Assembly: GCA_964425135.1 (NCBI GenBank)
Contig: CAYRKW010000084.1
Location: 1 to 10,704, forward strand
Reading direction: 5' to 3'
DNA length: 10,704 bases
From: CAYLLD01 sp964425135
Lineage (GTDB): Bacteria > Pseudomonadota > Alphaproteobacteria > Rhodobacterales > Rhodobacteraceae
In this document: positions 1-5,316 of the stretch, piece after piece
Layout of the letters: every line of letters starts with the position of its first letter
How positions within the stretch are numbered: position 1 is the first letter of the stretch
Program-made: the position numbers and the translations under genes
Notes under the pieces: generated by a model
What the model was told of the DNA's origin: nothing
Database searches by the model: none
What the model saw: only the letters and a program-made list of their open reading frames with translations

Positions 1-33
1 CTCGCACAAGGAAGCGCCGAATTCTTCTGACGC

Positions 34-110
34 CATTCGCATTTTCAAAATACTCCCGCCGGAGGCAAAACAACCTTTAAATCGTGCCGCGCGTATGCGC
101 GGCTCCGTTT
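34..110 (-). terminator. Hairpin module, copy A, downstream of hemE
   Basis: Read on the minus strand, this begins 20 bases after the hemE stop codon. It starts with AAACGGA (110-104), then a perfect 7-bp stem GCCGCGC/GCGCGGC with loop ATAC (103-86), then ACGA and TTTAAAGG. A second short hairpin follows, CTCC-GGCG-GGAG, running into TATTTTGAAAATGCGAA. The stem plus the T-rich tail look like an intrinsic terminator for hemE. The same arrangement recurs at 1328-1410 and 10544-10624. The termination role is inferred; the structure and the repetition are visible directly. Confidence 0.7.
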
Positions 111-130
111 GGTTGGTGGTCCCGGTTATT

Positions 131-1162
131 TTACCCGCGGATCGCCTTCAACAGCACATCCACATTGGCAGGATCCGCCTGCGGGGTAATTCCATGGCCC
201 AGATTGAAGATATGCGGCCCGCCGGATAAGGCGTCCTTGATCCGCTTCGCCTCATCAATCAGCGCCTGTCCACCGGTGATCATCAGCATCGGATCAAGAT
301 TGCCTTGCACACAAGTCATTGGCTGCAACGCACGTGCGGCCAGCTCGGGGGAGACGCTGGTGTCGATTGCGATCCCTTGAACATCGCAGGCTTGTGCGAA
401 GCGTTTGTAGCCAAGACCGGCCGCGCGCGGAAAGCCAATGATCGGCACATCGGGATGCACCTTGCGAATGGCGGCAATGATCCGGTTCGCAGGCGCGATC
501 ACCACGCGCTCATAGAGTGTGCCGGGCAGCGCGCCGGCCCAACTGTCAAAGAGCTTCACGACCTCAGCGCCGGCATTGATCTGCGCGATCAGATATGCGG
601 CGGTAGCGTCTGCAATGAGATCGATCAGTGCCAGAAACACCTCTGGTTGCTCATAGGCAAGTTGACGCGCAGGTGCCTGATCTGGCGTACCACGCCCTGC
701 GATCATATAGGTTGCCACGGTCCATGGCGCGCCTGCAAAACCGATCAGCGGCGTTTGGGGCGGCAGCTCTTCGCGCAGGATTTTTACGGTCTCGTAAATC
801 GGCGTCAGGGTCTCATCTATCGCATCGACCGGCTTGAGCTTGGCCAAATCTTCTGCCGAGGTGATTGTCGACAAACGCGGCCCCTCGCCCGTTTCAAACC
901 ACAAATCAGCGCCGAGAGCTTGTGGCACCAAAAGGATGTCCGCAAACAGGATCGCCGCATCAAACCCGTACCGCCTTATGGGTTGCAGTGTCACTTCGGC
1001 GGCCAGCTCGGGCGTATAGCAAAGATCAAGAAAACCGCCCGCTTTTTCGCGTGTTGCGCGGTATTCGGGCAGGTAGCGACCAGCTTGTCTCATGAGCCAG
1101 ACGGGCGGGACTGGCAGGGTCTCTCCGGCGAGCGCGCGGAGCAATAATTTTTGTTCACTCAT
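131..1162 (-). CDS. hemE: Uroporphyrinogen decarboxylase
   Basis: This 343-residue cytosolic enzyme removes the four acetate carboxyl groups of uroporphyrinogen III to give coproporphyrinogen III in heme (and, where present, bacteriochlorophyll) synthesis. Both family signatures are present: P-V-W-L-M-R-Q-A-G-R-Y-L-P-E-Y-R at about residues 20-35 and G-F-A-G-A-P-W-T near 141-148. The residues matching the known active site are all there: Arg25, Asp75 (F-A-D-I-L), Tyr152, Ser207 (F-D-S-W-A-G) and His323 (L-G-H-G-I). Length is normal for the family. The ATG at 1162 gives the usual N-terminus, and no in-frame upstream ATG, GTG or TTG was seen nearby. There is no Shine-Dalgarno sequence before this ATG, and a TTGACA box lies only 29 bases upstream, so the mRNA may be leaderless. 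The gene appears to be single, with its own promoter and terminator module. Confidence 0.97.
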   Translation of the reverse strand: MSEQKLLLRALAGETLPVPPVWLMRQAGRYLPEYRATREKAGGFLDLCYTPELAAEVTLQPIRRYGFDAAILFADILLVPQALGADLWFETGEGPRLSTITSAEDLAKLKPVDAIDETLTPIYETVKILREELPPQTPLIGFAGAPWTVATYMIAGRGTPDQAPARQLAYEQPEVFLALIDLIADATAAYLIAQINAGAEVVKLFDSWAGALPGTLYERVVIAPANRIIAAIRKVHPDVPIIGFPRAAGLGYKRFAQACDVQGIAIDTSVSPELAARALQPMTCVQGNLDPMLMITGGQALIDEAKRIKDALSGGPHIFNLGHGITPQADPANVDVLLKAIRG

Positions 1163-1197
1163 GCGTATCGATTGGCGTGGGACGCAGGGAATGTCAA
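1163..1197 (-). promoter_or_regulatory. Probable hemE promoter, possibly giving a leaderless mRNA
   Basis: A perfect TTGACA lies on the minus strand at 1197-1192. Normal spacing puts the -10 box around 1174-1168, where the sequence (CAATCGATA) matches the consensus poorly. The transcription start would then fall at or within a few bases of the hemE ATG at 1162. The -35 box is clear, but the weak -10 box keeps this tentative. Confidence 0.35.
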
Positions 1198-1327
1198 TTG
1201 CTCTGGCCGCTTATCCGACCAGCTTGCCGCGCCCGACAGGCATTTGCGATGGTATCACACACCGGAGTGTTCCGCTGCGACGTCTGTCGTTTGCAACGGA
1301 TTGTGCGCCTCACCGAAAAAGTTAACC

Positions 1328-1410
1328 AAACGGAGCGGCCCTGACGGGCCGCACGACATATCGTTTTGCGTGCCGCAAAACCGTTTTTGAGTATTTTTGG
1401 AAAGGCGAAA
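1328..1410 (+). terminator. Hairpin module, copy B, antisense to both flanking genes
   Basis: AAACGGA (1328-1334) is followed by a perfect 7-bp stem GCGGCCC/GGGCCGC with loop TGAC (1335-1352) and then ACGA. A second perfect 8-bp hairpin follows, GTTTTGCG-TGC-CGCAAAAC (1363-1381), then CGTTTTTGAGTATTTTT and GGAAAGGCGAAA. On the plus strand this is a strong tandem-hairpin terminator. No plus-strand gene ends upstream of it: hemE and the HTH gene both run on the minus strand. It may end an unrecognised plus-strand transcript, be left over from a lost gene, or block antisense transcription. Confidence 0.65.
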
Positions 1411-1424
1411 CGCGGGTCTGTGCC

Positions 1425-1461
1425 AAACAAAAAAAGCGATGCCGGATGGTCGGCATCGCTT
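1425..1461 (-). terminator. Intrinsic terminator of the HTH gene
   Basis: A perfect 11-bp stem (arms 1434-1444 and 1451-1461, AAGCGATGCCG paired with CGGCATCGCTT) encloses a 6-base loop. On the minus strand it is followed at once by a T-run (TTTTTGTTT), the classic form of a Rho-independent terminator. It lies 26 bases after the stop codon of the HTH gene, whose transcript it should end. It is a different sequence from the neighbouring repeated module. Confidence 0.88.
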
Positions 1462-1486
1462 GTGCTTTGGTCTAGATTTTGCTGCG

Positions 1487-1867
1487 TCAGGCGGCGATGT
1501 CGTCGATCTGGGTTTGCAACGTTTGCGCCAGTTTTCGCAGGGTGCTGAGATGTGGGTCGGATGACCCGTTTTCCAGGCGTTTGATTGTGTCGAGGCCGAC
1601 GCCGGATTGTTTCGCCAGTTCAATTTGCGACAGGCCTGCGCGCTGTCGGTGCCGTGTGAGCGGGTTTTGCGGCTCGCGCACGCGCACATTCGGGTCGCTG
1701 GGCGCGTTTACTGGTGCGGTTGTTGCGAAGATCGGCGTGAACGCATTCACGGCTTCGCGTTGGTTGCTTTTGTCGATTATTTCCGGTTCGGTTATTGTTG
1801 GTTTGTGCGGTGTTCCGAAGTCGAAATCATCCTCACGGGTCTCAAAAAGTTTGCTAAGCAAATCCAT
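1487..1867 (-). CDS. XRE-family helix-turn-helix protein with long disordered N-terminus
   Basis: The protein has 126 residues. The C-terminal part (about 69-123) is a Cro/C1-type helix-turn-helix: R-Q-R-A-G-L-S-Q-I-E-L-A at the first helices, then S-G-V-G-L-D-T-I-K-R-L-E-N-G as the recognition helix and following turn, and R-K-L-A-Q-T-L after it. Residues 1-65 are polar and rich in Pro, Asp, Glu and Asn, with no recognisable domain and probably disordered. The start at 1867 is supported by GGAGG seven bases upstream in ideal position. An inverted repeat (1892-1907) lies just in front of the start, and a strong terminator follows the gene, so it is monocistronic. Target genes cannot be told from the sequence. 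It could be a DNA-binding autoregulator or a short accessory HTH protein. Confidence 0.88.
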   Translation of the reverse strand: MDLLSKLFETREDDFDFGTPHKPTITEPEIIDKSNQREAVNAFTPIFATTAPVNAPSDPNVRVREPQNPLTRHRQRAGLSQIELAKQSGVGLDTIKRLENGSSDPHLSTLRKLAQTLQTQIDDIAA

Positions 1868-1891
1868 GTTGCCTCCACCATACTAAACACA

Positions 1892-1907
1892 TCGCTTGAT
1901 CGCGATA
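1892..1907. promoter_or_regulatory. Possible operator of the HTH gene
   Basis: The inverted repeat ATCGC-N6-GCGAT lies 25 to 40 bases upstream of the HTH gene start. Its position and size would suit binding by an XRE-type dimer and autoregulation. Only one copy is seen, and a dyad with 5-bp arms can arise by chance. Confidence 0.25.
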
Positions 1908-2033
1908 GAGCCACACAGAGGCTAAACTTGTGCAAACATCCAGTCAGAAAAATGTGATCGTGGTAAACCGGCAAATATCCACGAAAAGCCCATAAAATAT
2001 GAGAAGAAACCCGCTCAAATTACGCTGGTAACG

Positions 2034-2834
2034 CTAGGTATAGGCGATGATGAGCAGGATCACGCCCAAAACGACGCGGTAGATGACGTAGGGGGTAAAG
2101 CTGACGGATCGCAGCAGGCGCATCATGAAAACGAGCGATGCGAGGGCGGCGAAAAAGGCGAAGATGGCGGCGATGGCGGCATCGCGGATGAGGCCGCGGT
2201 CGGCGCTGGCGATCACGTCTGCGCCAAGGAGTGTGCCTGATGCGATGATCGTTGGGATCGACATCAGCATGGCGATGCGGGCAGCGTCGGAGCGCTCGAA
2301 CCCAAGCGCGCGGGCGCCGGTGATGGTTGCGCCGGAGCGGGAGGTGCCGGGTATCAGGGCGATGGCTTGCCACAGGCCCATGAGGATCGCGTCTTTGAGG
2401 GACCAGTCGGGCATTGTCCGTTCCGAGGGGCTGTTTTTGTCGAACCAGTAGAGCACGAGGCCGAAGATCAGCATGGTCCATGCGATGACCTTAATGGAGC
2501 GCATGGCGTCCGAGAGGCCAGTGAGTTTGAGGACGAGGCCCAGCAGGATCACGGGGATGGTGGCGATGATCAAAAGGAATGCAAGTTTGGCGTTTTGGGT
2601 GCTGCGGCGGGCGAGGATATCAAAACAGCCGCGGATCACTTGCGCGACTTCGGCTTTGAAATAGAGCATGACTGCAAAGAGCGTGCCGACATGCACAGCG
2701 ACGTCAATGGCCTGCCCTTGATCGTCGAGCCCTGTGAGTTGCGGGAGCAGGATCAGGTGGCCTGATGAGGAGACCGGGAGGAACTCGGTCAATCCCTGGA
2801 TCAGCGCGACGAGAATGAGGATGTAGAGCGGCAT
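2034..2834 (-). CDS. uppP: Undecaprenyl-pyrophosphate phosphatase
   Basis: This integral inner-membrane enzyme (BacA/UppP family) dephosphorylates undecaprenyl pyrophosphate, recycling the lipid carrier for peptidoglycan and other surface polymers; extra activity gives bacitracin resistance. From the chosen ATG it has 266 residues, close to the family norm. It shows the first family motif, Q-G-L-T-E-F-L-P-V-S-S-S-G-H, near the N-terminus, and the second, P-G-T-S-R-S-G-A-T, in the middle, with several long hydrophobic segments in between and at the C-terminus. Upstream in-frame starts exist at 2861 (ATG) and 2870 (TTG), but they add only a polar stretch not typical of the family and lack a ribosome-binding site. 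The 2834 start has a weak GAAAG before it. No clear terminator was found downstream. The gene is divergent from gltD and unrelated in function. Confidence 0.95.
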   Translation of the reverse strand: MPLYILILVALIQGLTEFLPVSSSGHLILLPQLTGLDDQGQAIDVAVHVGTLFAVMLYFKAEVAQVIRGCFDILARRSTQNAKLAFLLIIATIPVILLGLVLKLTGLSDAMRSIKVIAWTMLIFGLVLYWFDKNSPSERTMPDWSLKDAILMGLWQAIALIPGTSRSGATITGARALGFERSDAARIAMLMSIPTIIASGTLLGADVIASADRGLIRDAAIAAIFAFFAALASLVFMMRLLRSVSFTPYVIYRVVLGVILLIIAYT

Positions 2835-2940
2835 TTGGCTTTCGATTCGGTTGCTCGGCATGGCTAGCAAAGAATCTGTTGTGTCACAGCGATTCTGCGG
2901 GCGGGGGTGGCAGATTTCTGTGGGCTTGGGCTAAATTATC

Positions 2941-2958
2941 ACTTAACACGCGTTAAGT
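2941..2958. promoter_or_regulatory. 18-bp inverted repeat between uppP and gltD
   Basis: ACTTAAC-ACGC-GTTAAGT has perfect 7-bp arms around a 4-base centre. It overlaps the predicted -35 position of the gltD promoter (2953-2958), the right place for a repressor or activator of gltD, or of both divergent genes. The binding protein is unknown. It resembles the CtrA motif TTAA-N7-TTAA, but the spacing here is 6, so I do not assign it to CtrA. Confidence 0.5.
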
Positions 2959-2981
2959 AGGTCAGTATTATTGACTATAAT
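2953..2981 (+). promoter_or_regulatory. Probable gltD promoter
   Basis: A perfect TATAAT lies at 2976-2981, with TTAAGT 17 bases upstream (2953-2958; three of six matches to TTGACA). A start near 2988 would leave a leader of about 110 bases before gltD. The poor -35 box, the inverted repeat over it and the dyad in the spacer fit a promoter that needs or meets a regulator. This is the best -10 box in the divergent region. Confidence 0.5.
2960..2976. promoter_or_regulatory. GGTCA-N7-TGACT dyad, site 1
   Basis: GGTCA-GTATTAT-TGACT lies in the spacer of the predicted gltD promoter. It contains a T-N11-A core inside a dyad, the general form of LysR-type regulator sites, and the same framework recurs at 3034-3050. 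The regulator's identity is inference only. Confidence 0.4.
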
Positions 2982-3033
2982 AAGCAAAAAGTTGCGTGCG
3001 AATTGGGTGGCTGGACCAAATTTGGAGCGTATG

Positions 3034-3050
3034 GGTCATAATTACTGACT
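3034..3050. promoter_or_regulatory. GGTCA-N7-TGACT dyad, site 2
   Basis: GGTCA-TAATTAC-TGACT repeats the arms and spacing of site 1 with a different centre. It starts 74 bp further downstream, inside the predicted gltD leader and about 47 bases before the gltD start. Conserved arms with an unconserved centre are what a dimeric binding site should show. Confidence 0.4.
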
Positions 3051-3073
3051 TTTCTTCGACGATTGCGTTTGAT

Positions 3074-3131
3074 AGGAGGCGTGTTCTGGATGAGAAATGG
3101 AAAATGCGATGCTGAAATTTGTCGATATTGA
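3074..3131 (+). other. Strong ribosome-binding site and short overlapping ORF at the gltD start
   Basis: AGGAGG at 3074-3079 is the only strong Shine-Dalgarno sequence near gltD. It lies 17 bases before the gltD ATG at 3097 but 10 bases before an out-of-frame ATG at 3090. That ATG opens a 13-codon frame (M-R-N-G-K-C-D-A-E-I-C-R-Y) ending at 3131 inside gltD. The short frame may be translated and coupled to gltD, or it may be chance, with ribosomes using the weak GGA before 3097. Confidence 0.25.
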
Positions 3132-4533
3132 ACGTGACATGCCCACCAAGCGCAAAGCGGGTGAGCGCACGGATGATTTTGGTGAGATATATCGCGAATT
3201 TTCTCAAGAAAAGGCAAACGAGCAGGCCTCGCGTTGTTCGCAATGCGGGGTGCCGTATTGTCAGACTCATTGCCCGCTGCATAACAACATACCGGACTGG
3301 CTTCGGCTGACAGCGGAGGGGCGTTTGCAGGAGGCTTACGAGCTGTCGCAGGCCACCAACACGTTTCCTGAAATCTGTGGCCGTATCTGCCCGCAAGATC
3401 GCCTGTGCGAAGGAAATTGCGTGATAGAGCAGTCGGGGCATGGCACGGTCACAATCGGCTCAGTCGAGAAATATCTTACGGATATGGCGTGGGAGAAGGG
3501 TTGGGTAAAACCCATCGCGCCGGTGGCTGAGCGCGAGGAAAGCGTCGGGATTATCGGTGCGGGACCGGCTGGGCTGGCGGCGGCAGATGTGCTGCGCCGG
3601 AACGGGTATCAAGTCACGATTTATGATCGTTATGACCGATCGGGCGGGTTGCTGACTTACGGTATTCCCGGCTTCAAGCTGGAGAAGGATGTGGTCGCCA
3701 AGCGCAATGCGCAACTTGAAGAGGGCGGGGTTGTCTTCAAGCTGAACACGGATGTTGGAACGGACATCAGCTTTGATGAGATCAAATCGGCGCATGATGC
3801 GGTTTTGATCGGGACAGGCGTTTATAAAAGCCGTGATCTGGGCGGGCCGGGTGCAGGATTGGGCGGAATTGTGCGCGCTATCGACTTTCTCACGGCGAGC
3901 AATCGCGAGAATTTTGGAGATAAAGTTCCGGAGATCGAGGACGGCTCGCTCTATGCAAAGGGTAAGCGGGTGGTCGTGATTGGCGGCGGCGATACGGCGA
4001 TGGATTGCGTGCGCACAGCGGTGCGGCAGGGGGCGCGCTCTGTGAAGTGTCTCTATCGCCGGGATCGGGCGAATATGCCCGGATCGCAGCGCGAGGTTGC
4101 GAATGCCGAGGAAGAGGGCGTCGAGTTTGTCTGGCAGAGTGCGCCCAAAGGCTTTGCCGGGGATGCCAGCGTGAGCGGTGTTCGGGTGGCCAAGATGCGA
4201 CTGGGCGCGCCGGATGCGAGCGGGCGGCAGTCGCCTGAAGAGATTGATGGGTCGGATTACGCGGAAGAGGCGGATCTGGTGATCAAGGCGCTTGGGTTTG
4301 AGCCTGAGGAGCTGCCGAGCCTTTGGGGTGTGCCGGATCTGGAAGTGACCCGCTGGGGCACGATCAAGACCAATTTCCGCACCCATCAGACAGCCATTGA
4401 GGGCGTCCCTGCGGCGGGGGCTCTCGCGCGCGCGCCATCGCTGGTTGTTTGGGCCATTCGCGACGGGCGCGAGGCGGCGGATGCGATCATGGGGTATATC
4501 ACACAAAAGGCCTCTGTGATGGCGGCGGAATAG
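3097..4533 (+). CDS. gltD: Glutamate synthase (NADPH) small subunit
   Basis: This 478-residue flavoprotein takes electrons from NADPH through FAD and iron-sulfur clusters to GltB. The N-terminal ferredoxin-like part has Cys47, 50, 55, 59 and Cys94, 98, 104, 108, the pattern that ligates two [4Fe-4S] clusters. The FAD-binding G-A-G-P-A-G-L is at 154-160, and the NADPH-binding G-G-G-D-T-A is at 296-301. Near the C-terminus the usual A-A-G-D-I-V-R-G-A-S-L-V-V-W-A is replaced by A-A-G-A-L-A-R-A-P-S-L-V-V-W-A (439-453), so the flavin-contacting Asp is absent (Ala442). The sequence on both sides is normal and the frame is open. The ATG at 3097 gives M-E-N-A-M-L-K-F, matching the roseobacter-type N-terminus as I remember it; the ATG at 3109 is an alternative. 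It lies upstream of gltB instead of directly after it. Confidence 0.95.
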   Translation: MENAMLKFVDIERDMPTKRKAGERTDDFGEIYREFSQEKANEQASRCSQCGVPYCQTHCPLHNNIPDWLRLTAEGRLQEAYELSQATNTFPEICGRICPQDRLCEGNCVIEQSGHGTVTIGSVEKYLTDMAWEKGWVKPIAPVAEREESVGIIGAGPAGLAAADVLRRNGYQVTIYDRYDRSGGLLTYGIPGFKLEKDVVAKRNAQLEEGGVVFKLNTDVGTDISFDEIKSAHDAVLIGTGVYKSRDLGGPGAGLGGIVRAIDFLTASNRENFGDKVPEIEDGSLYAKGKRVVVIGGGDTAMDCVRTAVRQGARSVKCLYRRDRANMPGSQREVANAEEEGVEFVWQSAPKGFAGDASVSGVRVAKMRLGAPDASGRQSPEEIDGSDYAEEADLVIKALGFEPEELPSLWGVPDLEVTRWGTIKTNFRTHQTAIEGVPAAGALARAPSLVVWAIRDGREAADAIMGYITQKASVMAAE

Positions 4534-4550
4534 CGCAACAGCGGGATGGG

Positions 4551-4605
4551 CGATGTGCAAGCCATGCACAGGCGATGCACAACCTATGCACAGTCCGATA
4601 CACAA
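4551..4605 (+). repeat. Tandem 11-bp repeats around ATGCACA
   Basis: Four 11-base units follow each other exactly (4551, 4562, 4573, 4584), with heptamers ATGTGCA, ATGCACA, ATGCACA and ATGCACA at the same place in each. A degenerate fifth (ATACACA) is offset by one extra base. The array starts 18 bases after the gltD stop and ends about 57 bases before a lipoprotein start. The 11-base period puts all copies on nearly the same face of the helix, suggesting cooperative protein binding. The first two units can also pair as a 6-bp hairpin (4554-4570), but no T-run follows, so it is not a standard terminator. Confidence 0.6.
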
Positions 4606-4661
4606 AGTTAACGAAACCATAACGCGGTGCGTCAGCAGCACTGACCTGAACGGGACGGAAC

Positions 4662-4778
4662 ATGAAGATTGTCTTAATTATAGTTGCAGGGCTTGCACTG
4701 TCCGCCTGCGGTTTGGGCGCGAGCGTTGGTGGCGCGGTGGGTGCTGGCGTTGGTGCGGCTGTGGACGTGGTTTTGTGA
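4662..4778 (+). CDS. Small glycine-rich lipoprotein (38 residues)
   Basis: The ATG at 4662 opens a frame with a Lys at position 3, a hydrophobic stretch (I-V-L-I-I-V-A-G-L-A) and the lipobox L-S-A-C with Cys16, so it should be exported, lipidated and trimmed by signal peptidase II. The mature part is only about 23 residues and is built of Gly, Ala and Val in a glycine-zipper-like pattern (G-x-G, G-G-A-V-G-A-G-V-G), ending in D-V-V-L. A GGGACGGA ribosome-binding site lies just upstream. It resembles entericidin-type small lipoproteins in size and layout, but I cannot assign it to that family. It lies between gltD and the GFA gene and overlaps an alternative N-terminal extension of the latter in another frame. 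Confidence 0.68.
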   Translation: MKIVLIIVAGLALSACGLGASVGGAVGAGVGAAVDVVL

Positions 4779-4800
4779 TGGCGATGCTTTCGCTTATGCT

Positions 4801-4869
4801 GCGCGGCTGGTCAGGCGCCCGGTGGGTCGGAGCGATCGCTCCTCCCACGCCCGCCCGCCAGCCTTGCGC
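4801..4869. repeat. Palindromic element of about 70 bp (REP-like candidate)
   Basis: Nested complementary arms surround a central palindrome. The outermost pair is GCGC (4801-4804) with GCGC (4866-4869), then GGCTGG (4805-4810) with CCAGCC (4858-4863). Further in come GTGGG (4822-4826) with CCCAC (4844-4848), and at the centre the perfect 14-bp palindrome GGAGCGATCGCTCC (4829-4842). It lies between the lipoprotein stop and the GFA start and has no gene of its own. Such compound palindromes are typical of dispersed REP-type elements or of structured mRNA spacers. Only one copy lies in this window, so dispersal is inferred. Confidence 0.5.
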
Positions 4870-4893
4870 CGTGATCTTAGAGCGGAAGTGTTG

Positions 4894-5316
4894 ATGGAGT
4901 ATCCTTTGATAAAACGGGAGGGCGGCTGCATGTGCGGTGCAGTGCGCTATGAGGCGGATTTTGCAGAAACCTTCAACGCCTGTTTTTGCAAGATGTGTCA
5001 ACGCTGGGCGTCGGGGATGTTCATGGGTGCGCACACTGTCAACTTCAAGATTACGAAGGGCGAAGGTGATCTGAGCGTCTTCAAATCCTCTGATTGGGCG
5101 CAGCGCGGGTTTTGCGCCAAATGCGGGTCGAACCTTTATTATCATGCGCCGGAATTTGGTGATCCGAGCGTGGCGTTGGGTTCGCTGGATGACACAGATG
5201 ATGTGCGGATGGCGATACAGTTCTATGTGGATCAGCAGCCCCAAGGGCTTGAGATTGCCAATGAGACCAAAAAGCTGACCGGGGCTGAAACCGAAAAACT
5301 GTTTACGGAGGCCTGA
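4894..5316 (+). CDS. GFA/CENP-V domain zinc-binding protein
   Basis: This 140-residue protein belongs to the family named after glutathione-dependent formaldehyde-activating enzyme. The zinc-binding cysteines are all present: Cys12 and Cys14 (G-G-C-M-C-G-A-V-R-Y), Cys30, Cys32 and Cys35 (A-C-F-C-K-M-C-Q), and Cys74 and Cys77 (F-C-A-K-C-G-S-N-L). Members bind zinc and some bind glutathione; the substrate of this one cannot be inferred. The ATG at 4894 has GGAAG five bases before it and gives a start typical of the family. The frame stays open back to 4684, but that extension covers the palindromic element and lacks family character. Its TGA abuts the GTG of the next gene, so the two are probably translated as a coupled pair. 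Confidence 0.9.
   Translation: MEYPLIKREGGCMCGAVRYEADFAETFNACFCKMCQRWASGMFMGAHTVNFKITKGEGDLSVFKSSDWAQRGFCAKCGSNLYYHAPEFGDPSVALGSLDDTDDVRMAIQFYVDQQPQGLEIANETKKLTGAETEKLFTEA

Noticed and set aside
305..1147. Open frame of 280 codons on the plus strand
   Set aside because: It is antisense to hemE, whose active-site residues are all present on the other strand.
1868..2033. Promoter for the HTH gene and terminator for uppP
   Set aside because: Several weak hexamer pairs and one 4-bp hairpin (TTAC-CAGC-GTAA) can be drawn, but none is convincing.
3016..3025. Palindrome CCAAATTTGG in the gltD leader
   Set aside because: A single 10-bp palindrome is expected by chance at this scale, and nothing else supports it.
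2982..3096. Riboswitch or glutamine-sensing RNA in the gltD leader
   Set aside because: The leader of about 110 bases shows only short dyads. I could not recognise a glnA-type or other known riboswitch core, nor a terminator or anti-terminator pair.
4551..4605. CRISPR array
   Set aside because: The units are 11 bases with no spacers and there are no cas genes nearby; these are plain tandem repeats.
4608..4622. CtrA-like site TTAA-N7-ATAA upstream of the lipoprotein gene
   Set aside because: One half-site is imperfect and such AT-rich matches are common in intergenic DNA, so it is not strong enough to call.
3460..4641. Open frame of 393 codons on the minus strand
   Set aside because: It is antisense to gltD, which is certain from its cofactor motifs. 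The product has no recognisable domain and a shadow-like composition.
4684..4893. N-terminal extension of the GFA protein from a TTG
   Set aside because: It would overlap the lipoprotein gene and run through the palindromic element, it lacks family character, and the ATG at 4894 has a proper ribosome-binding site.
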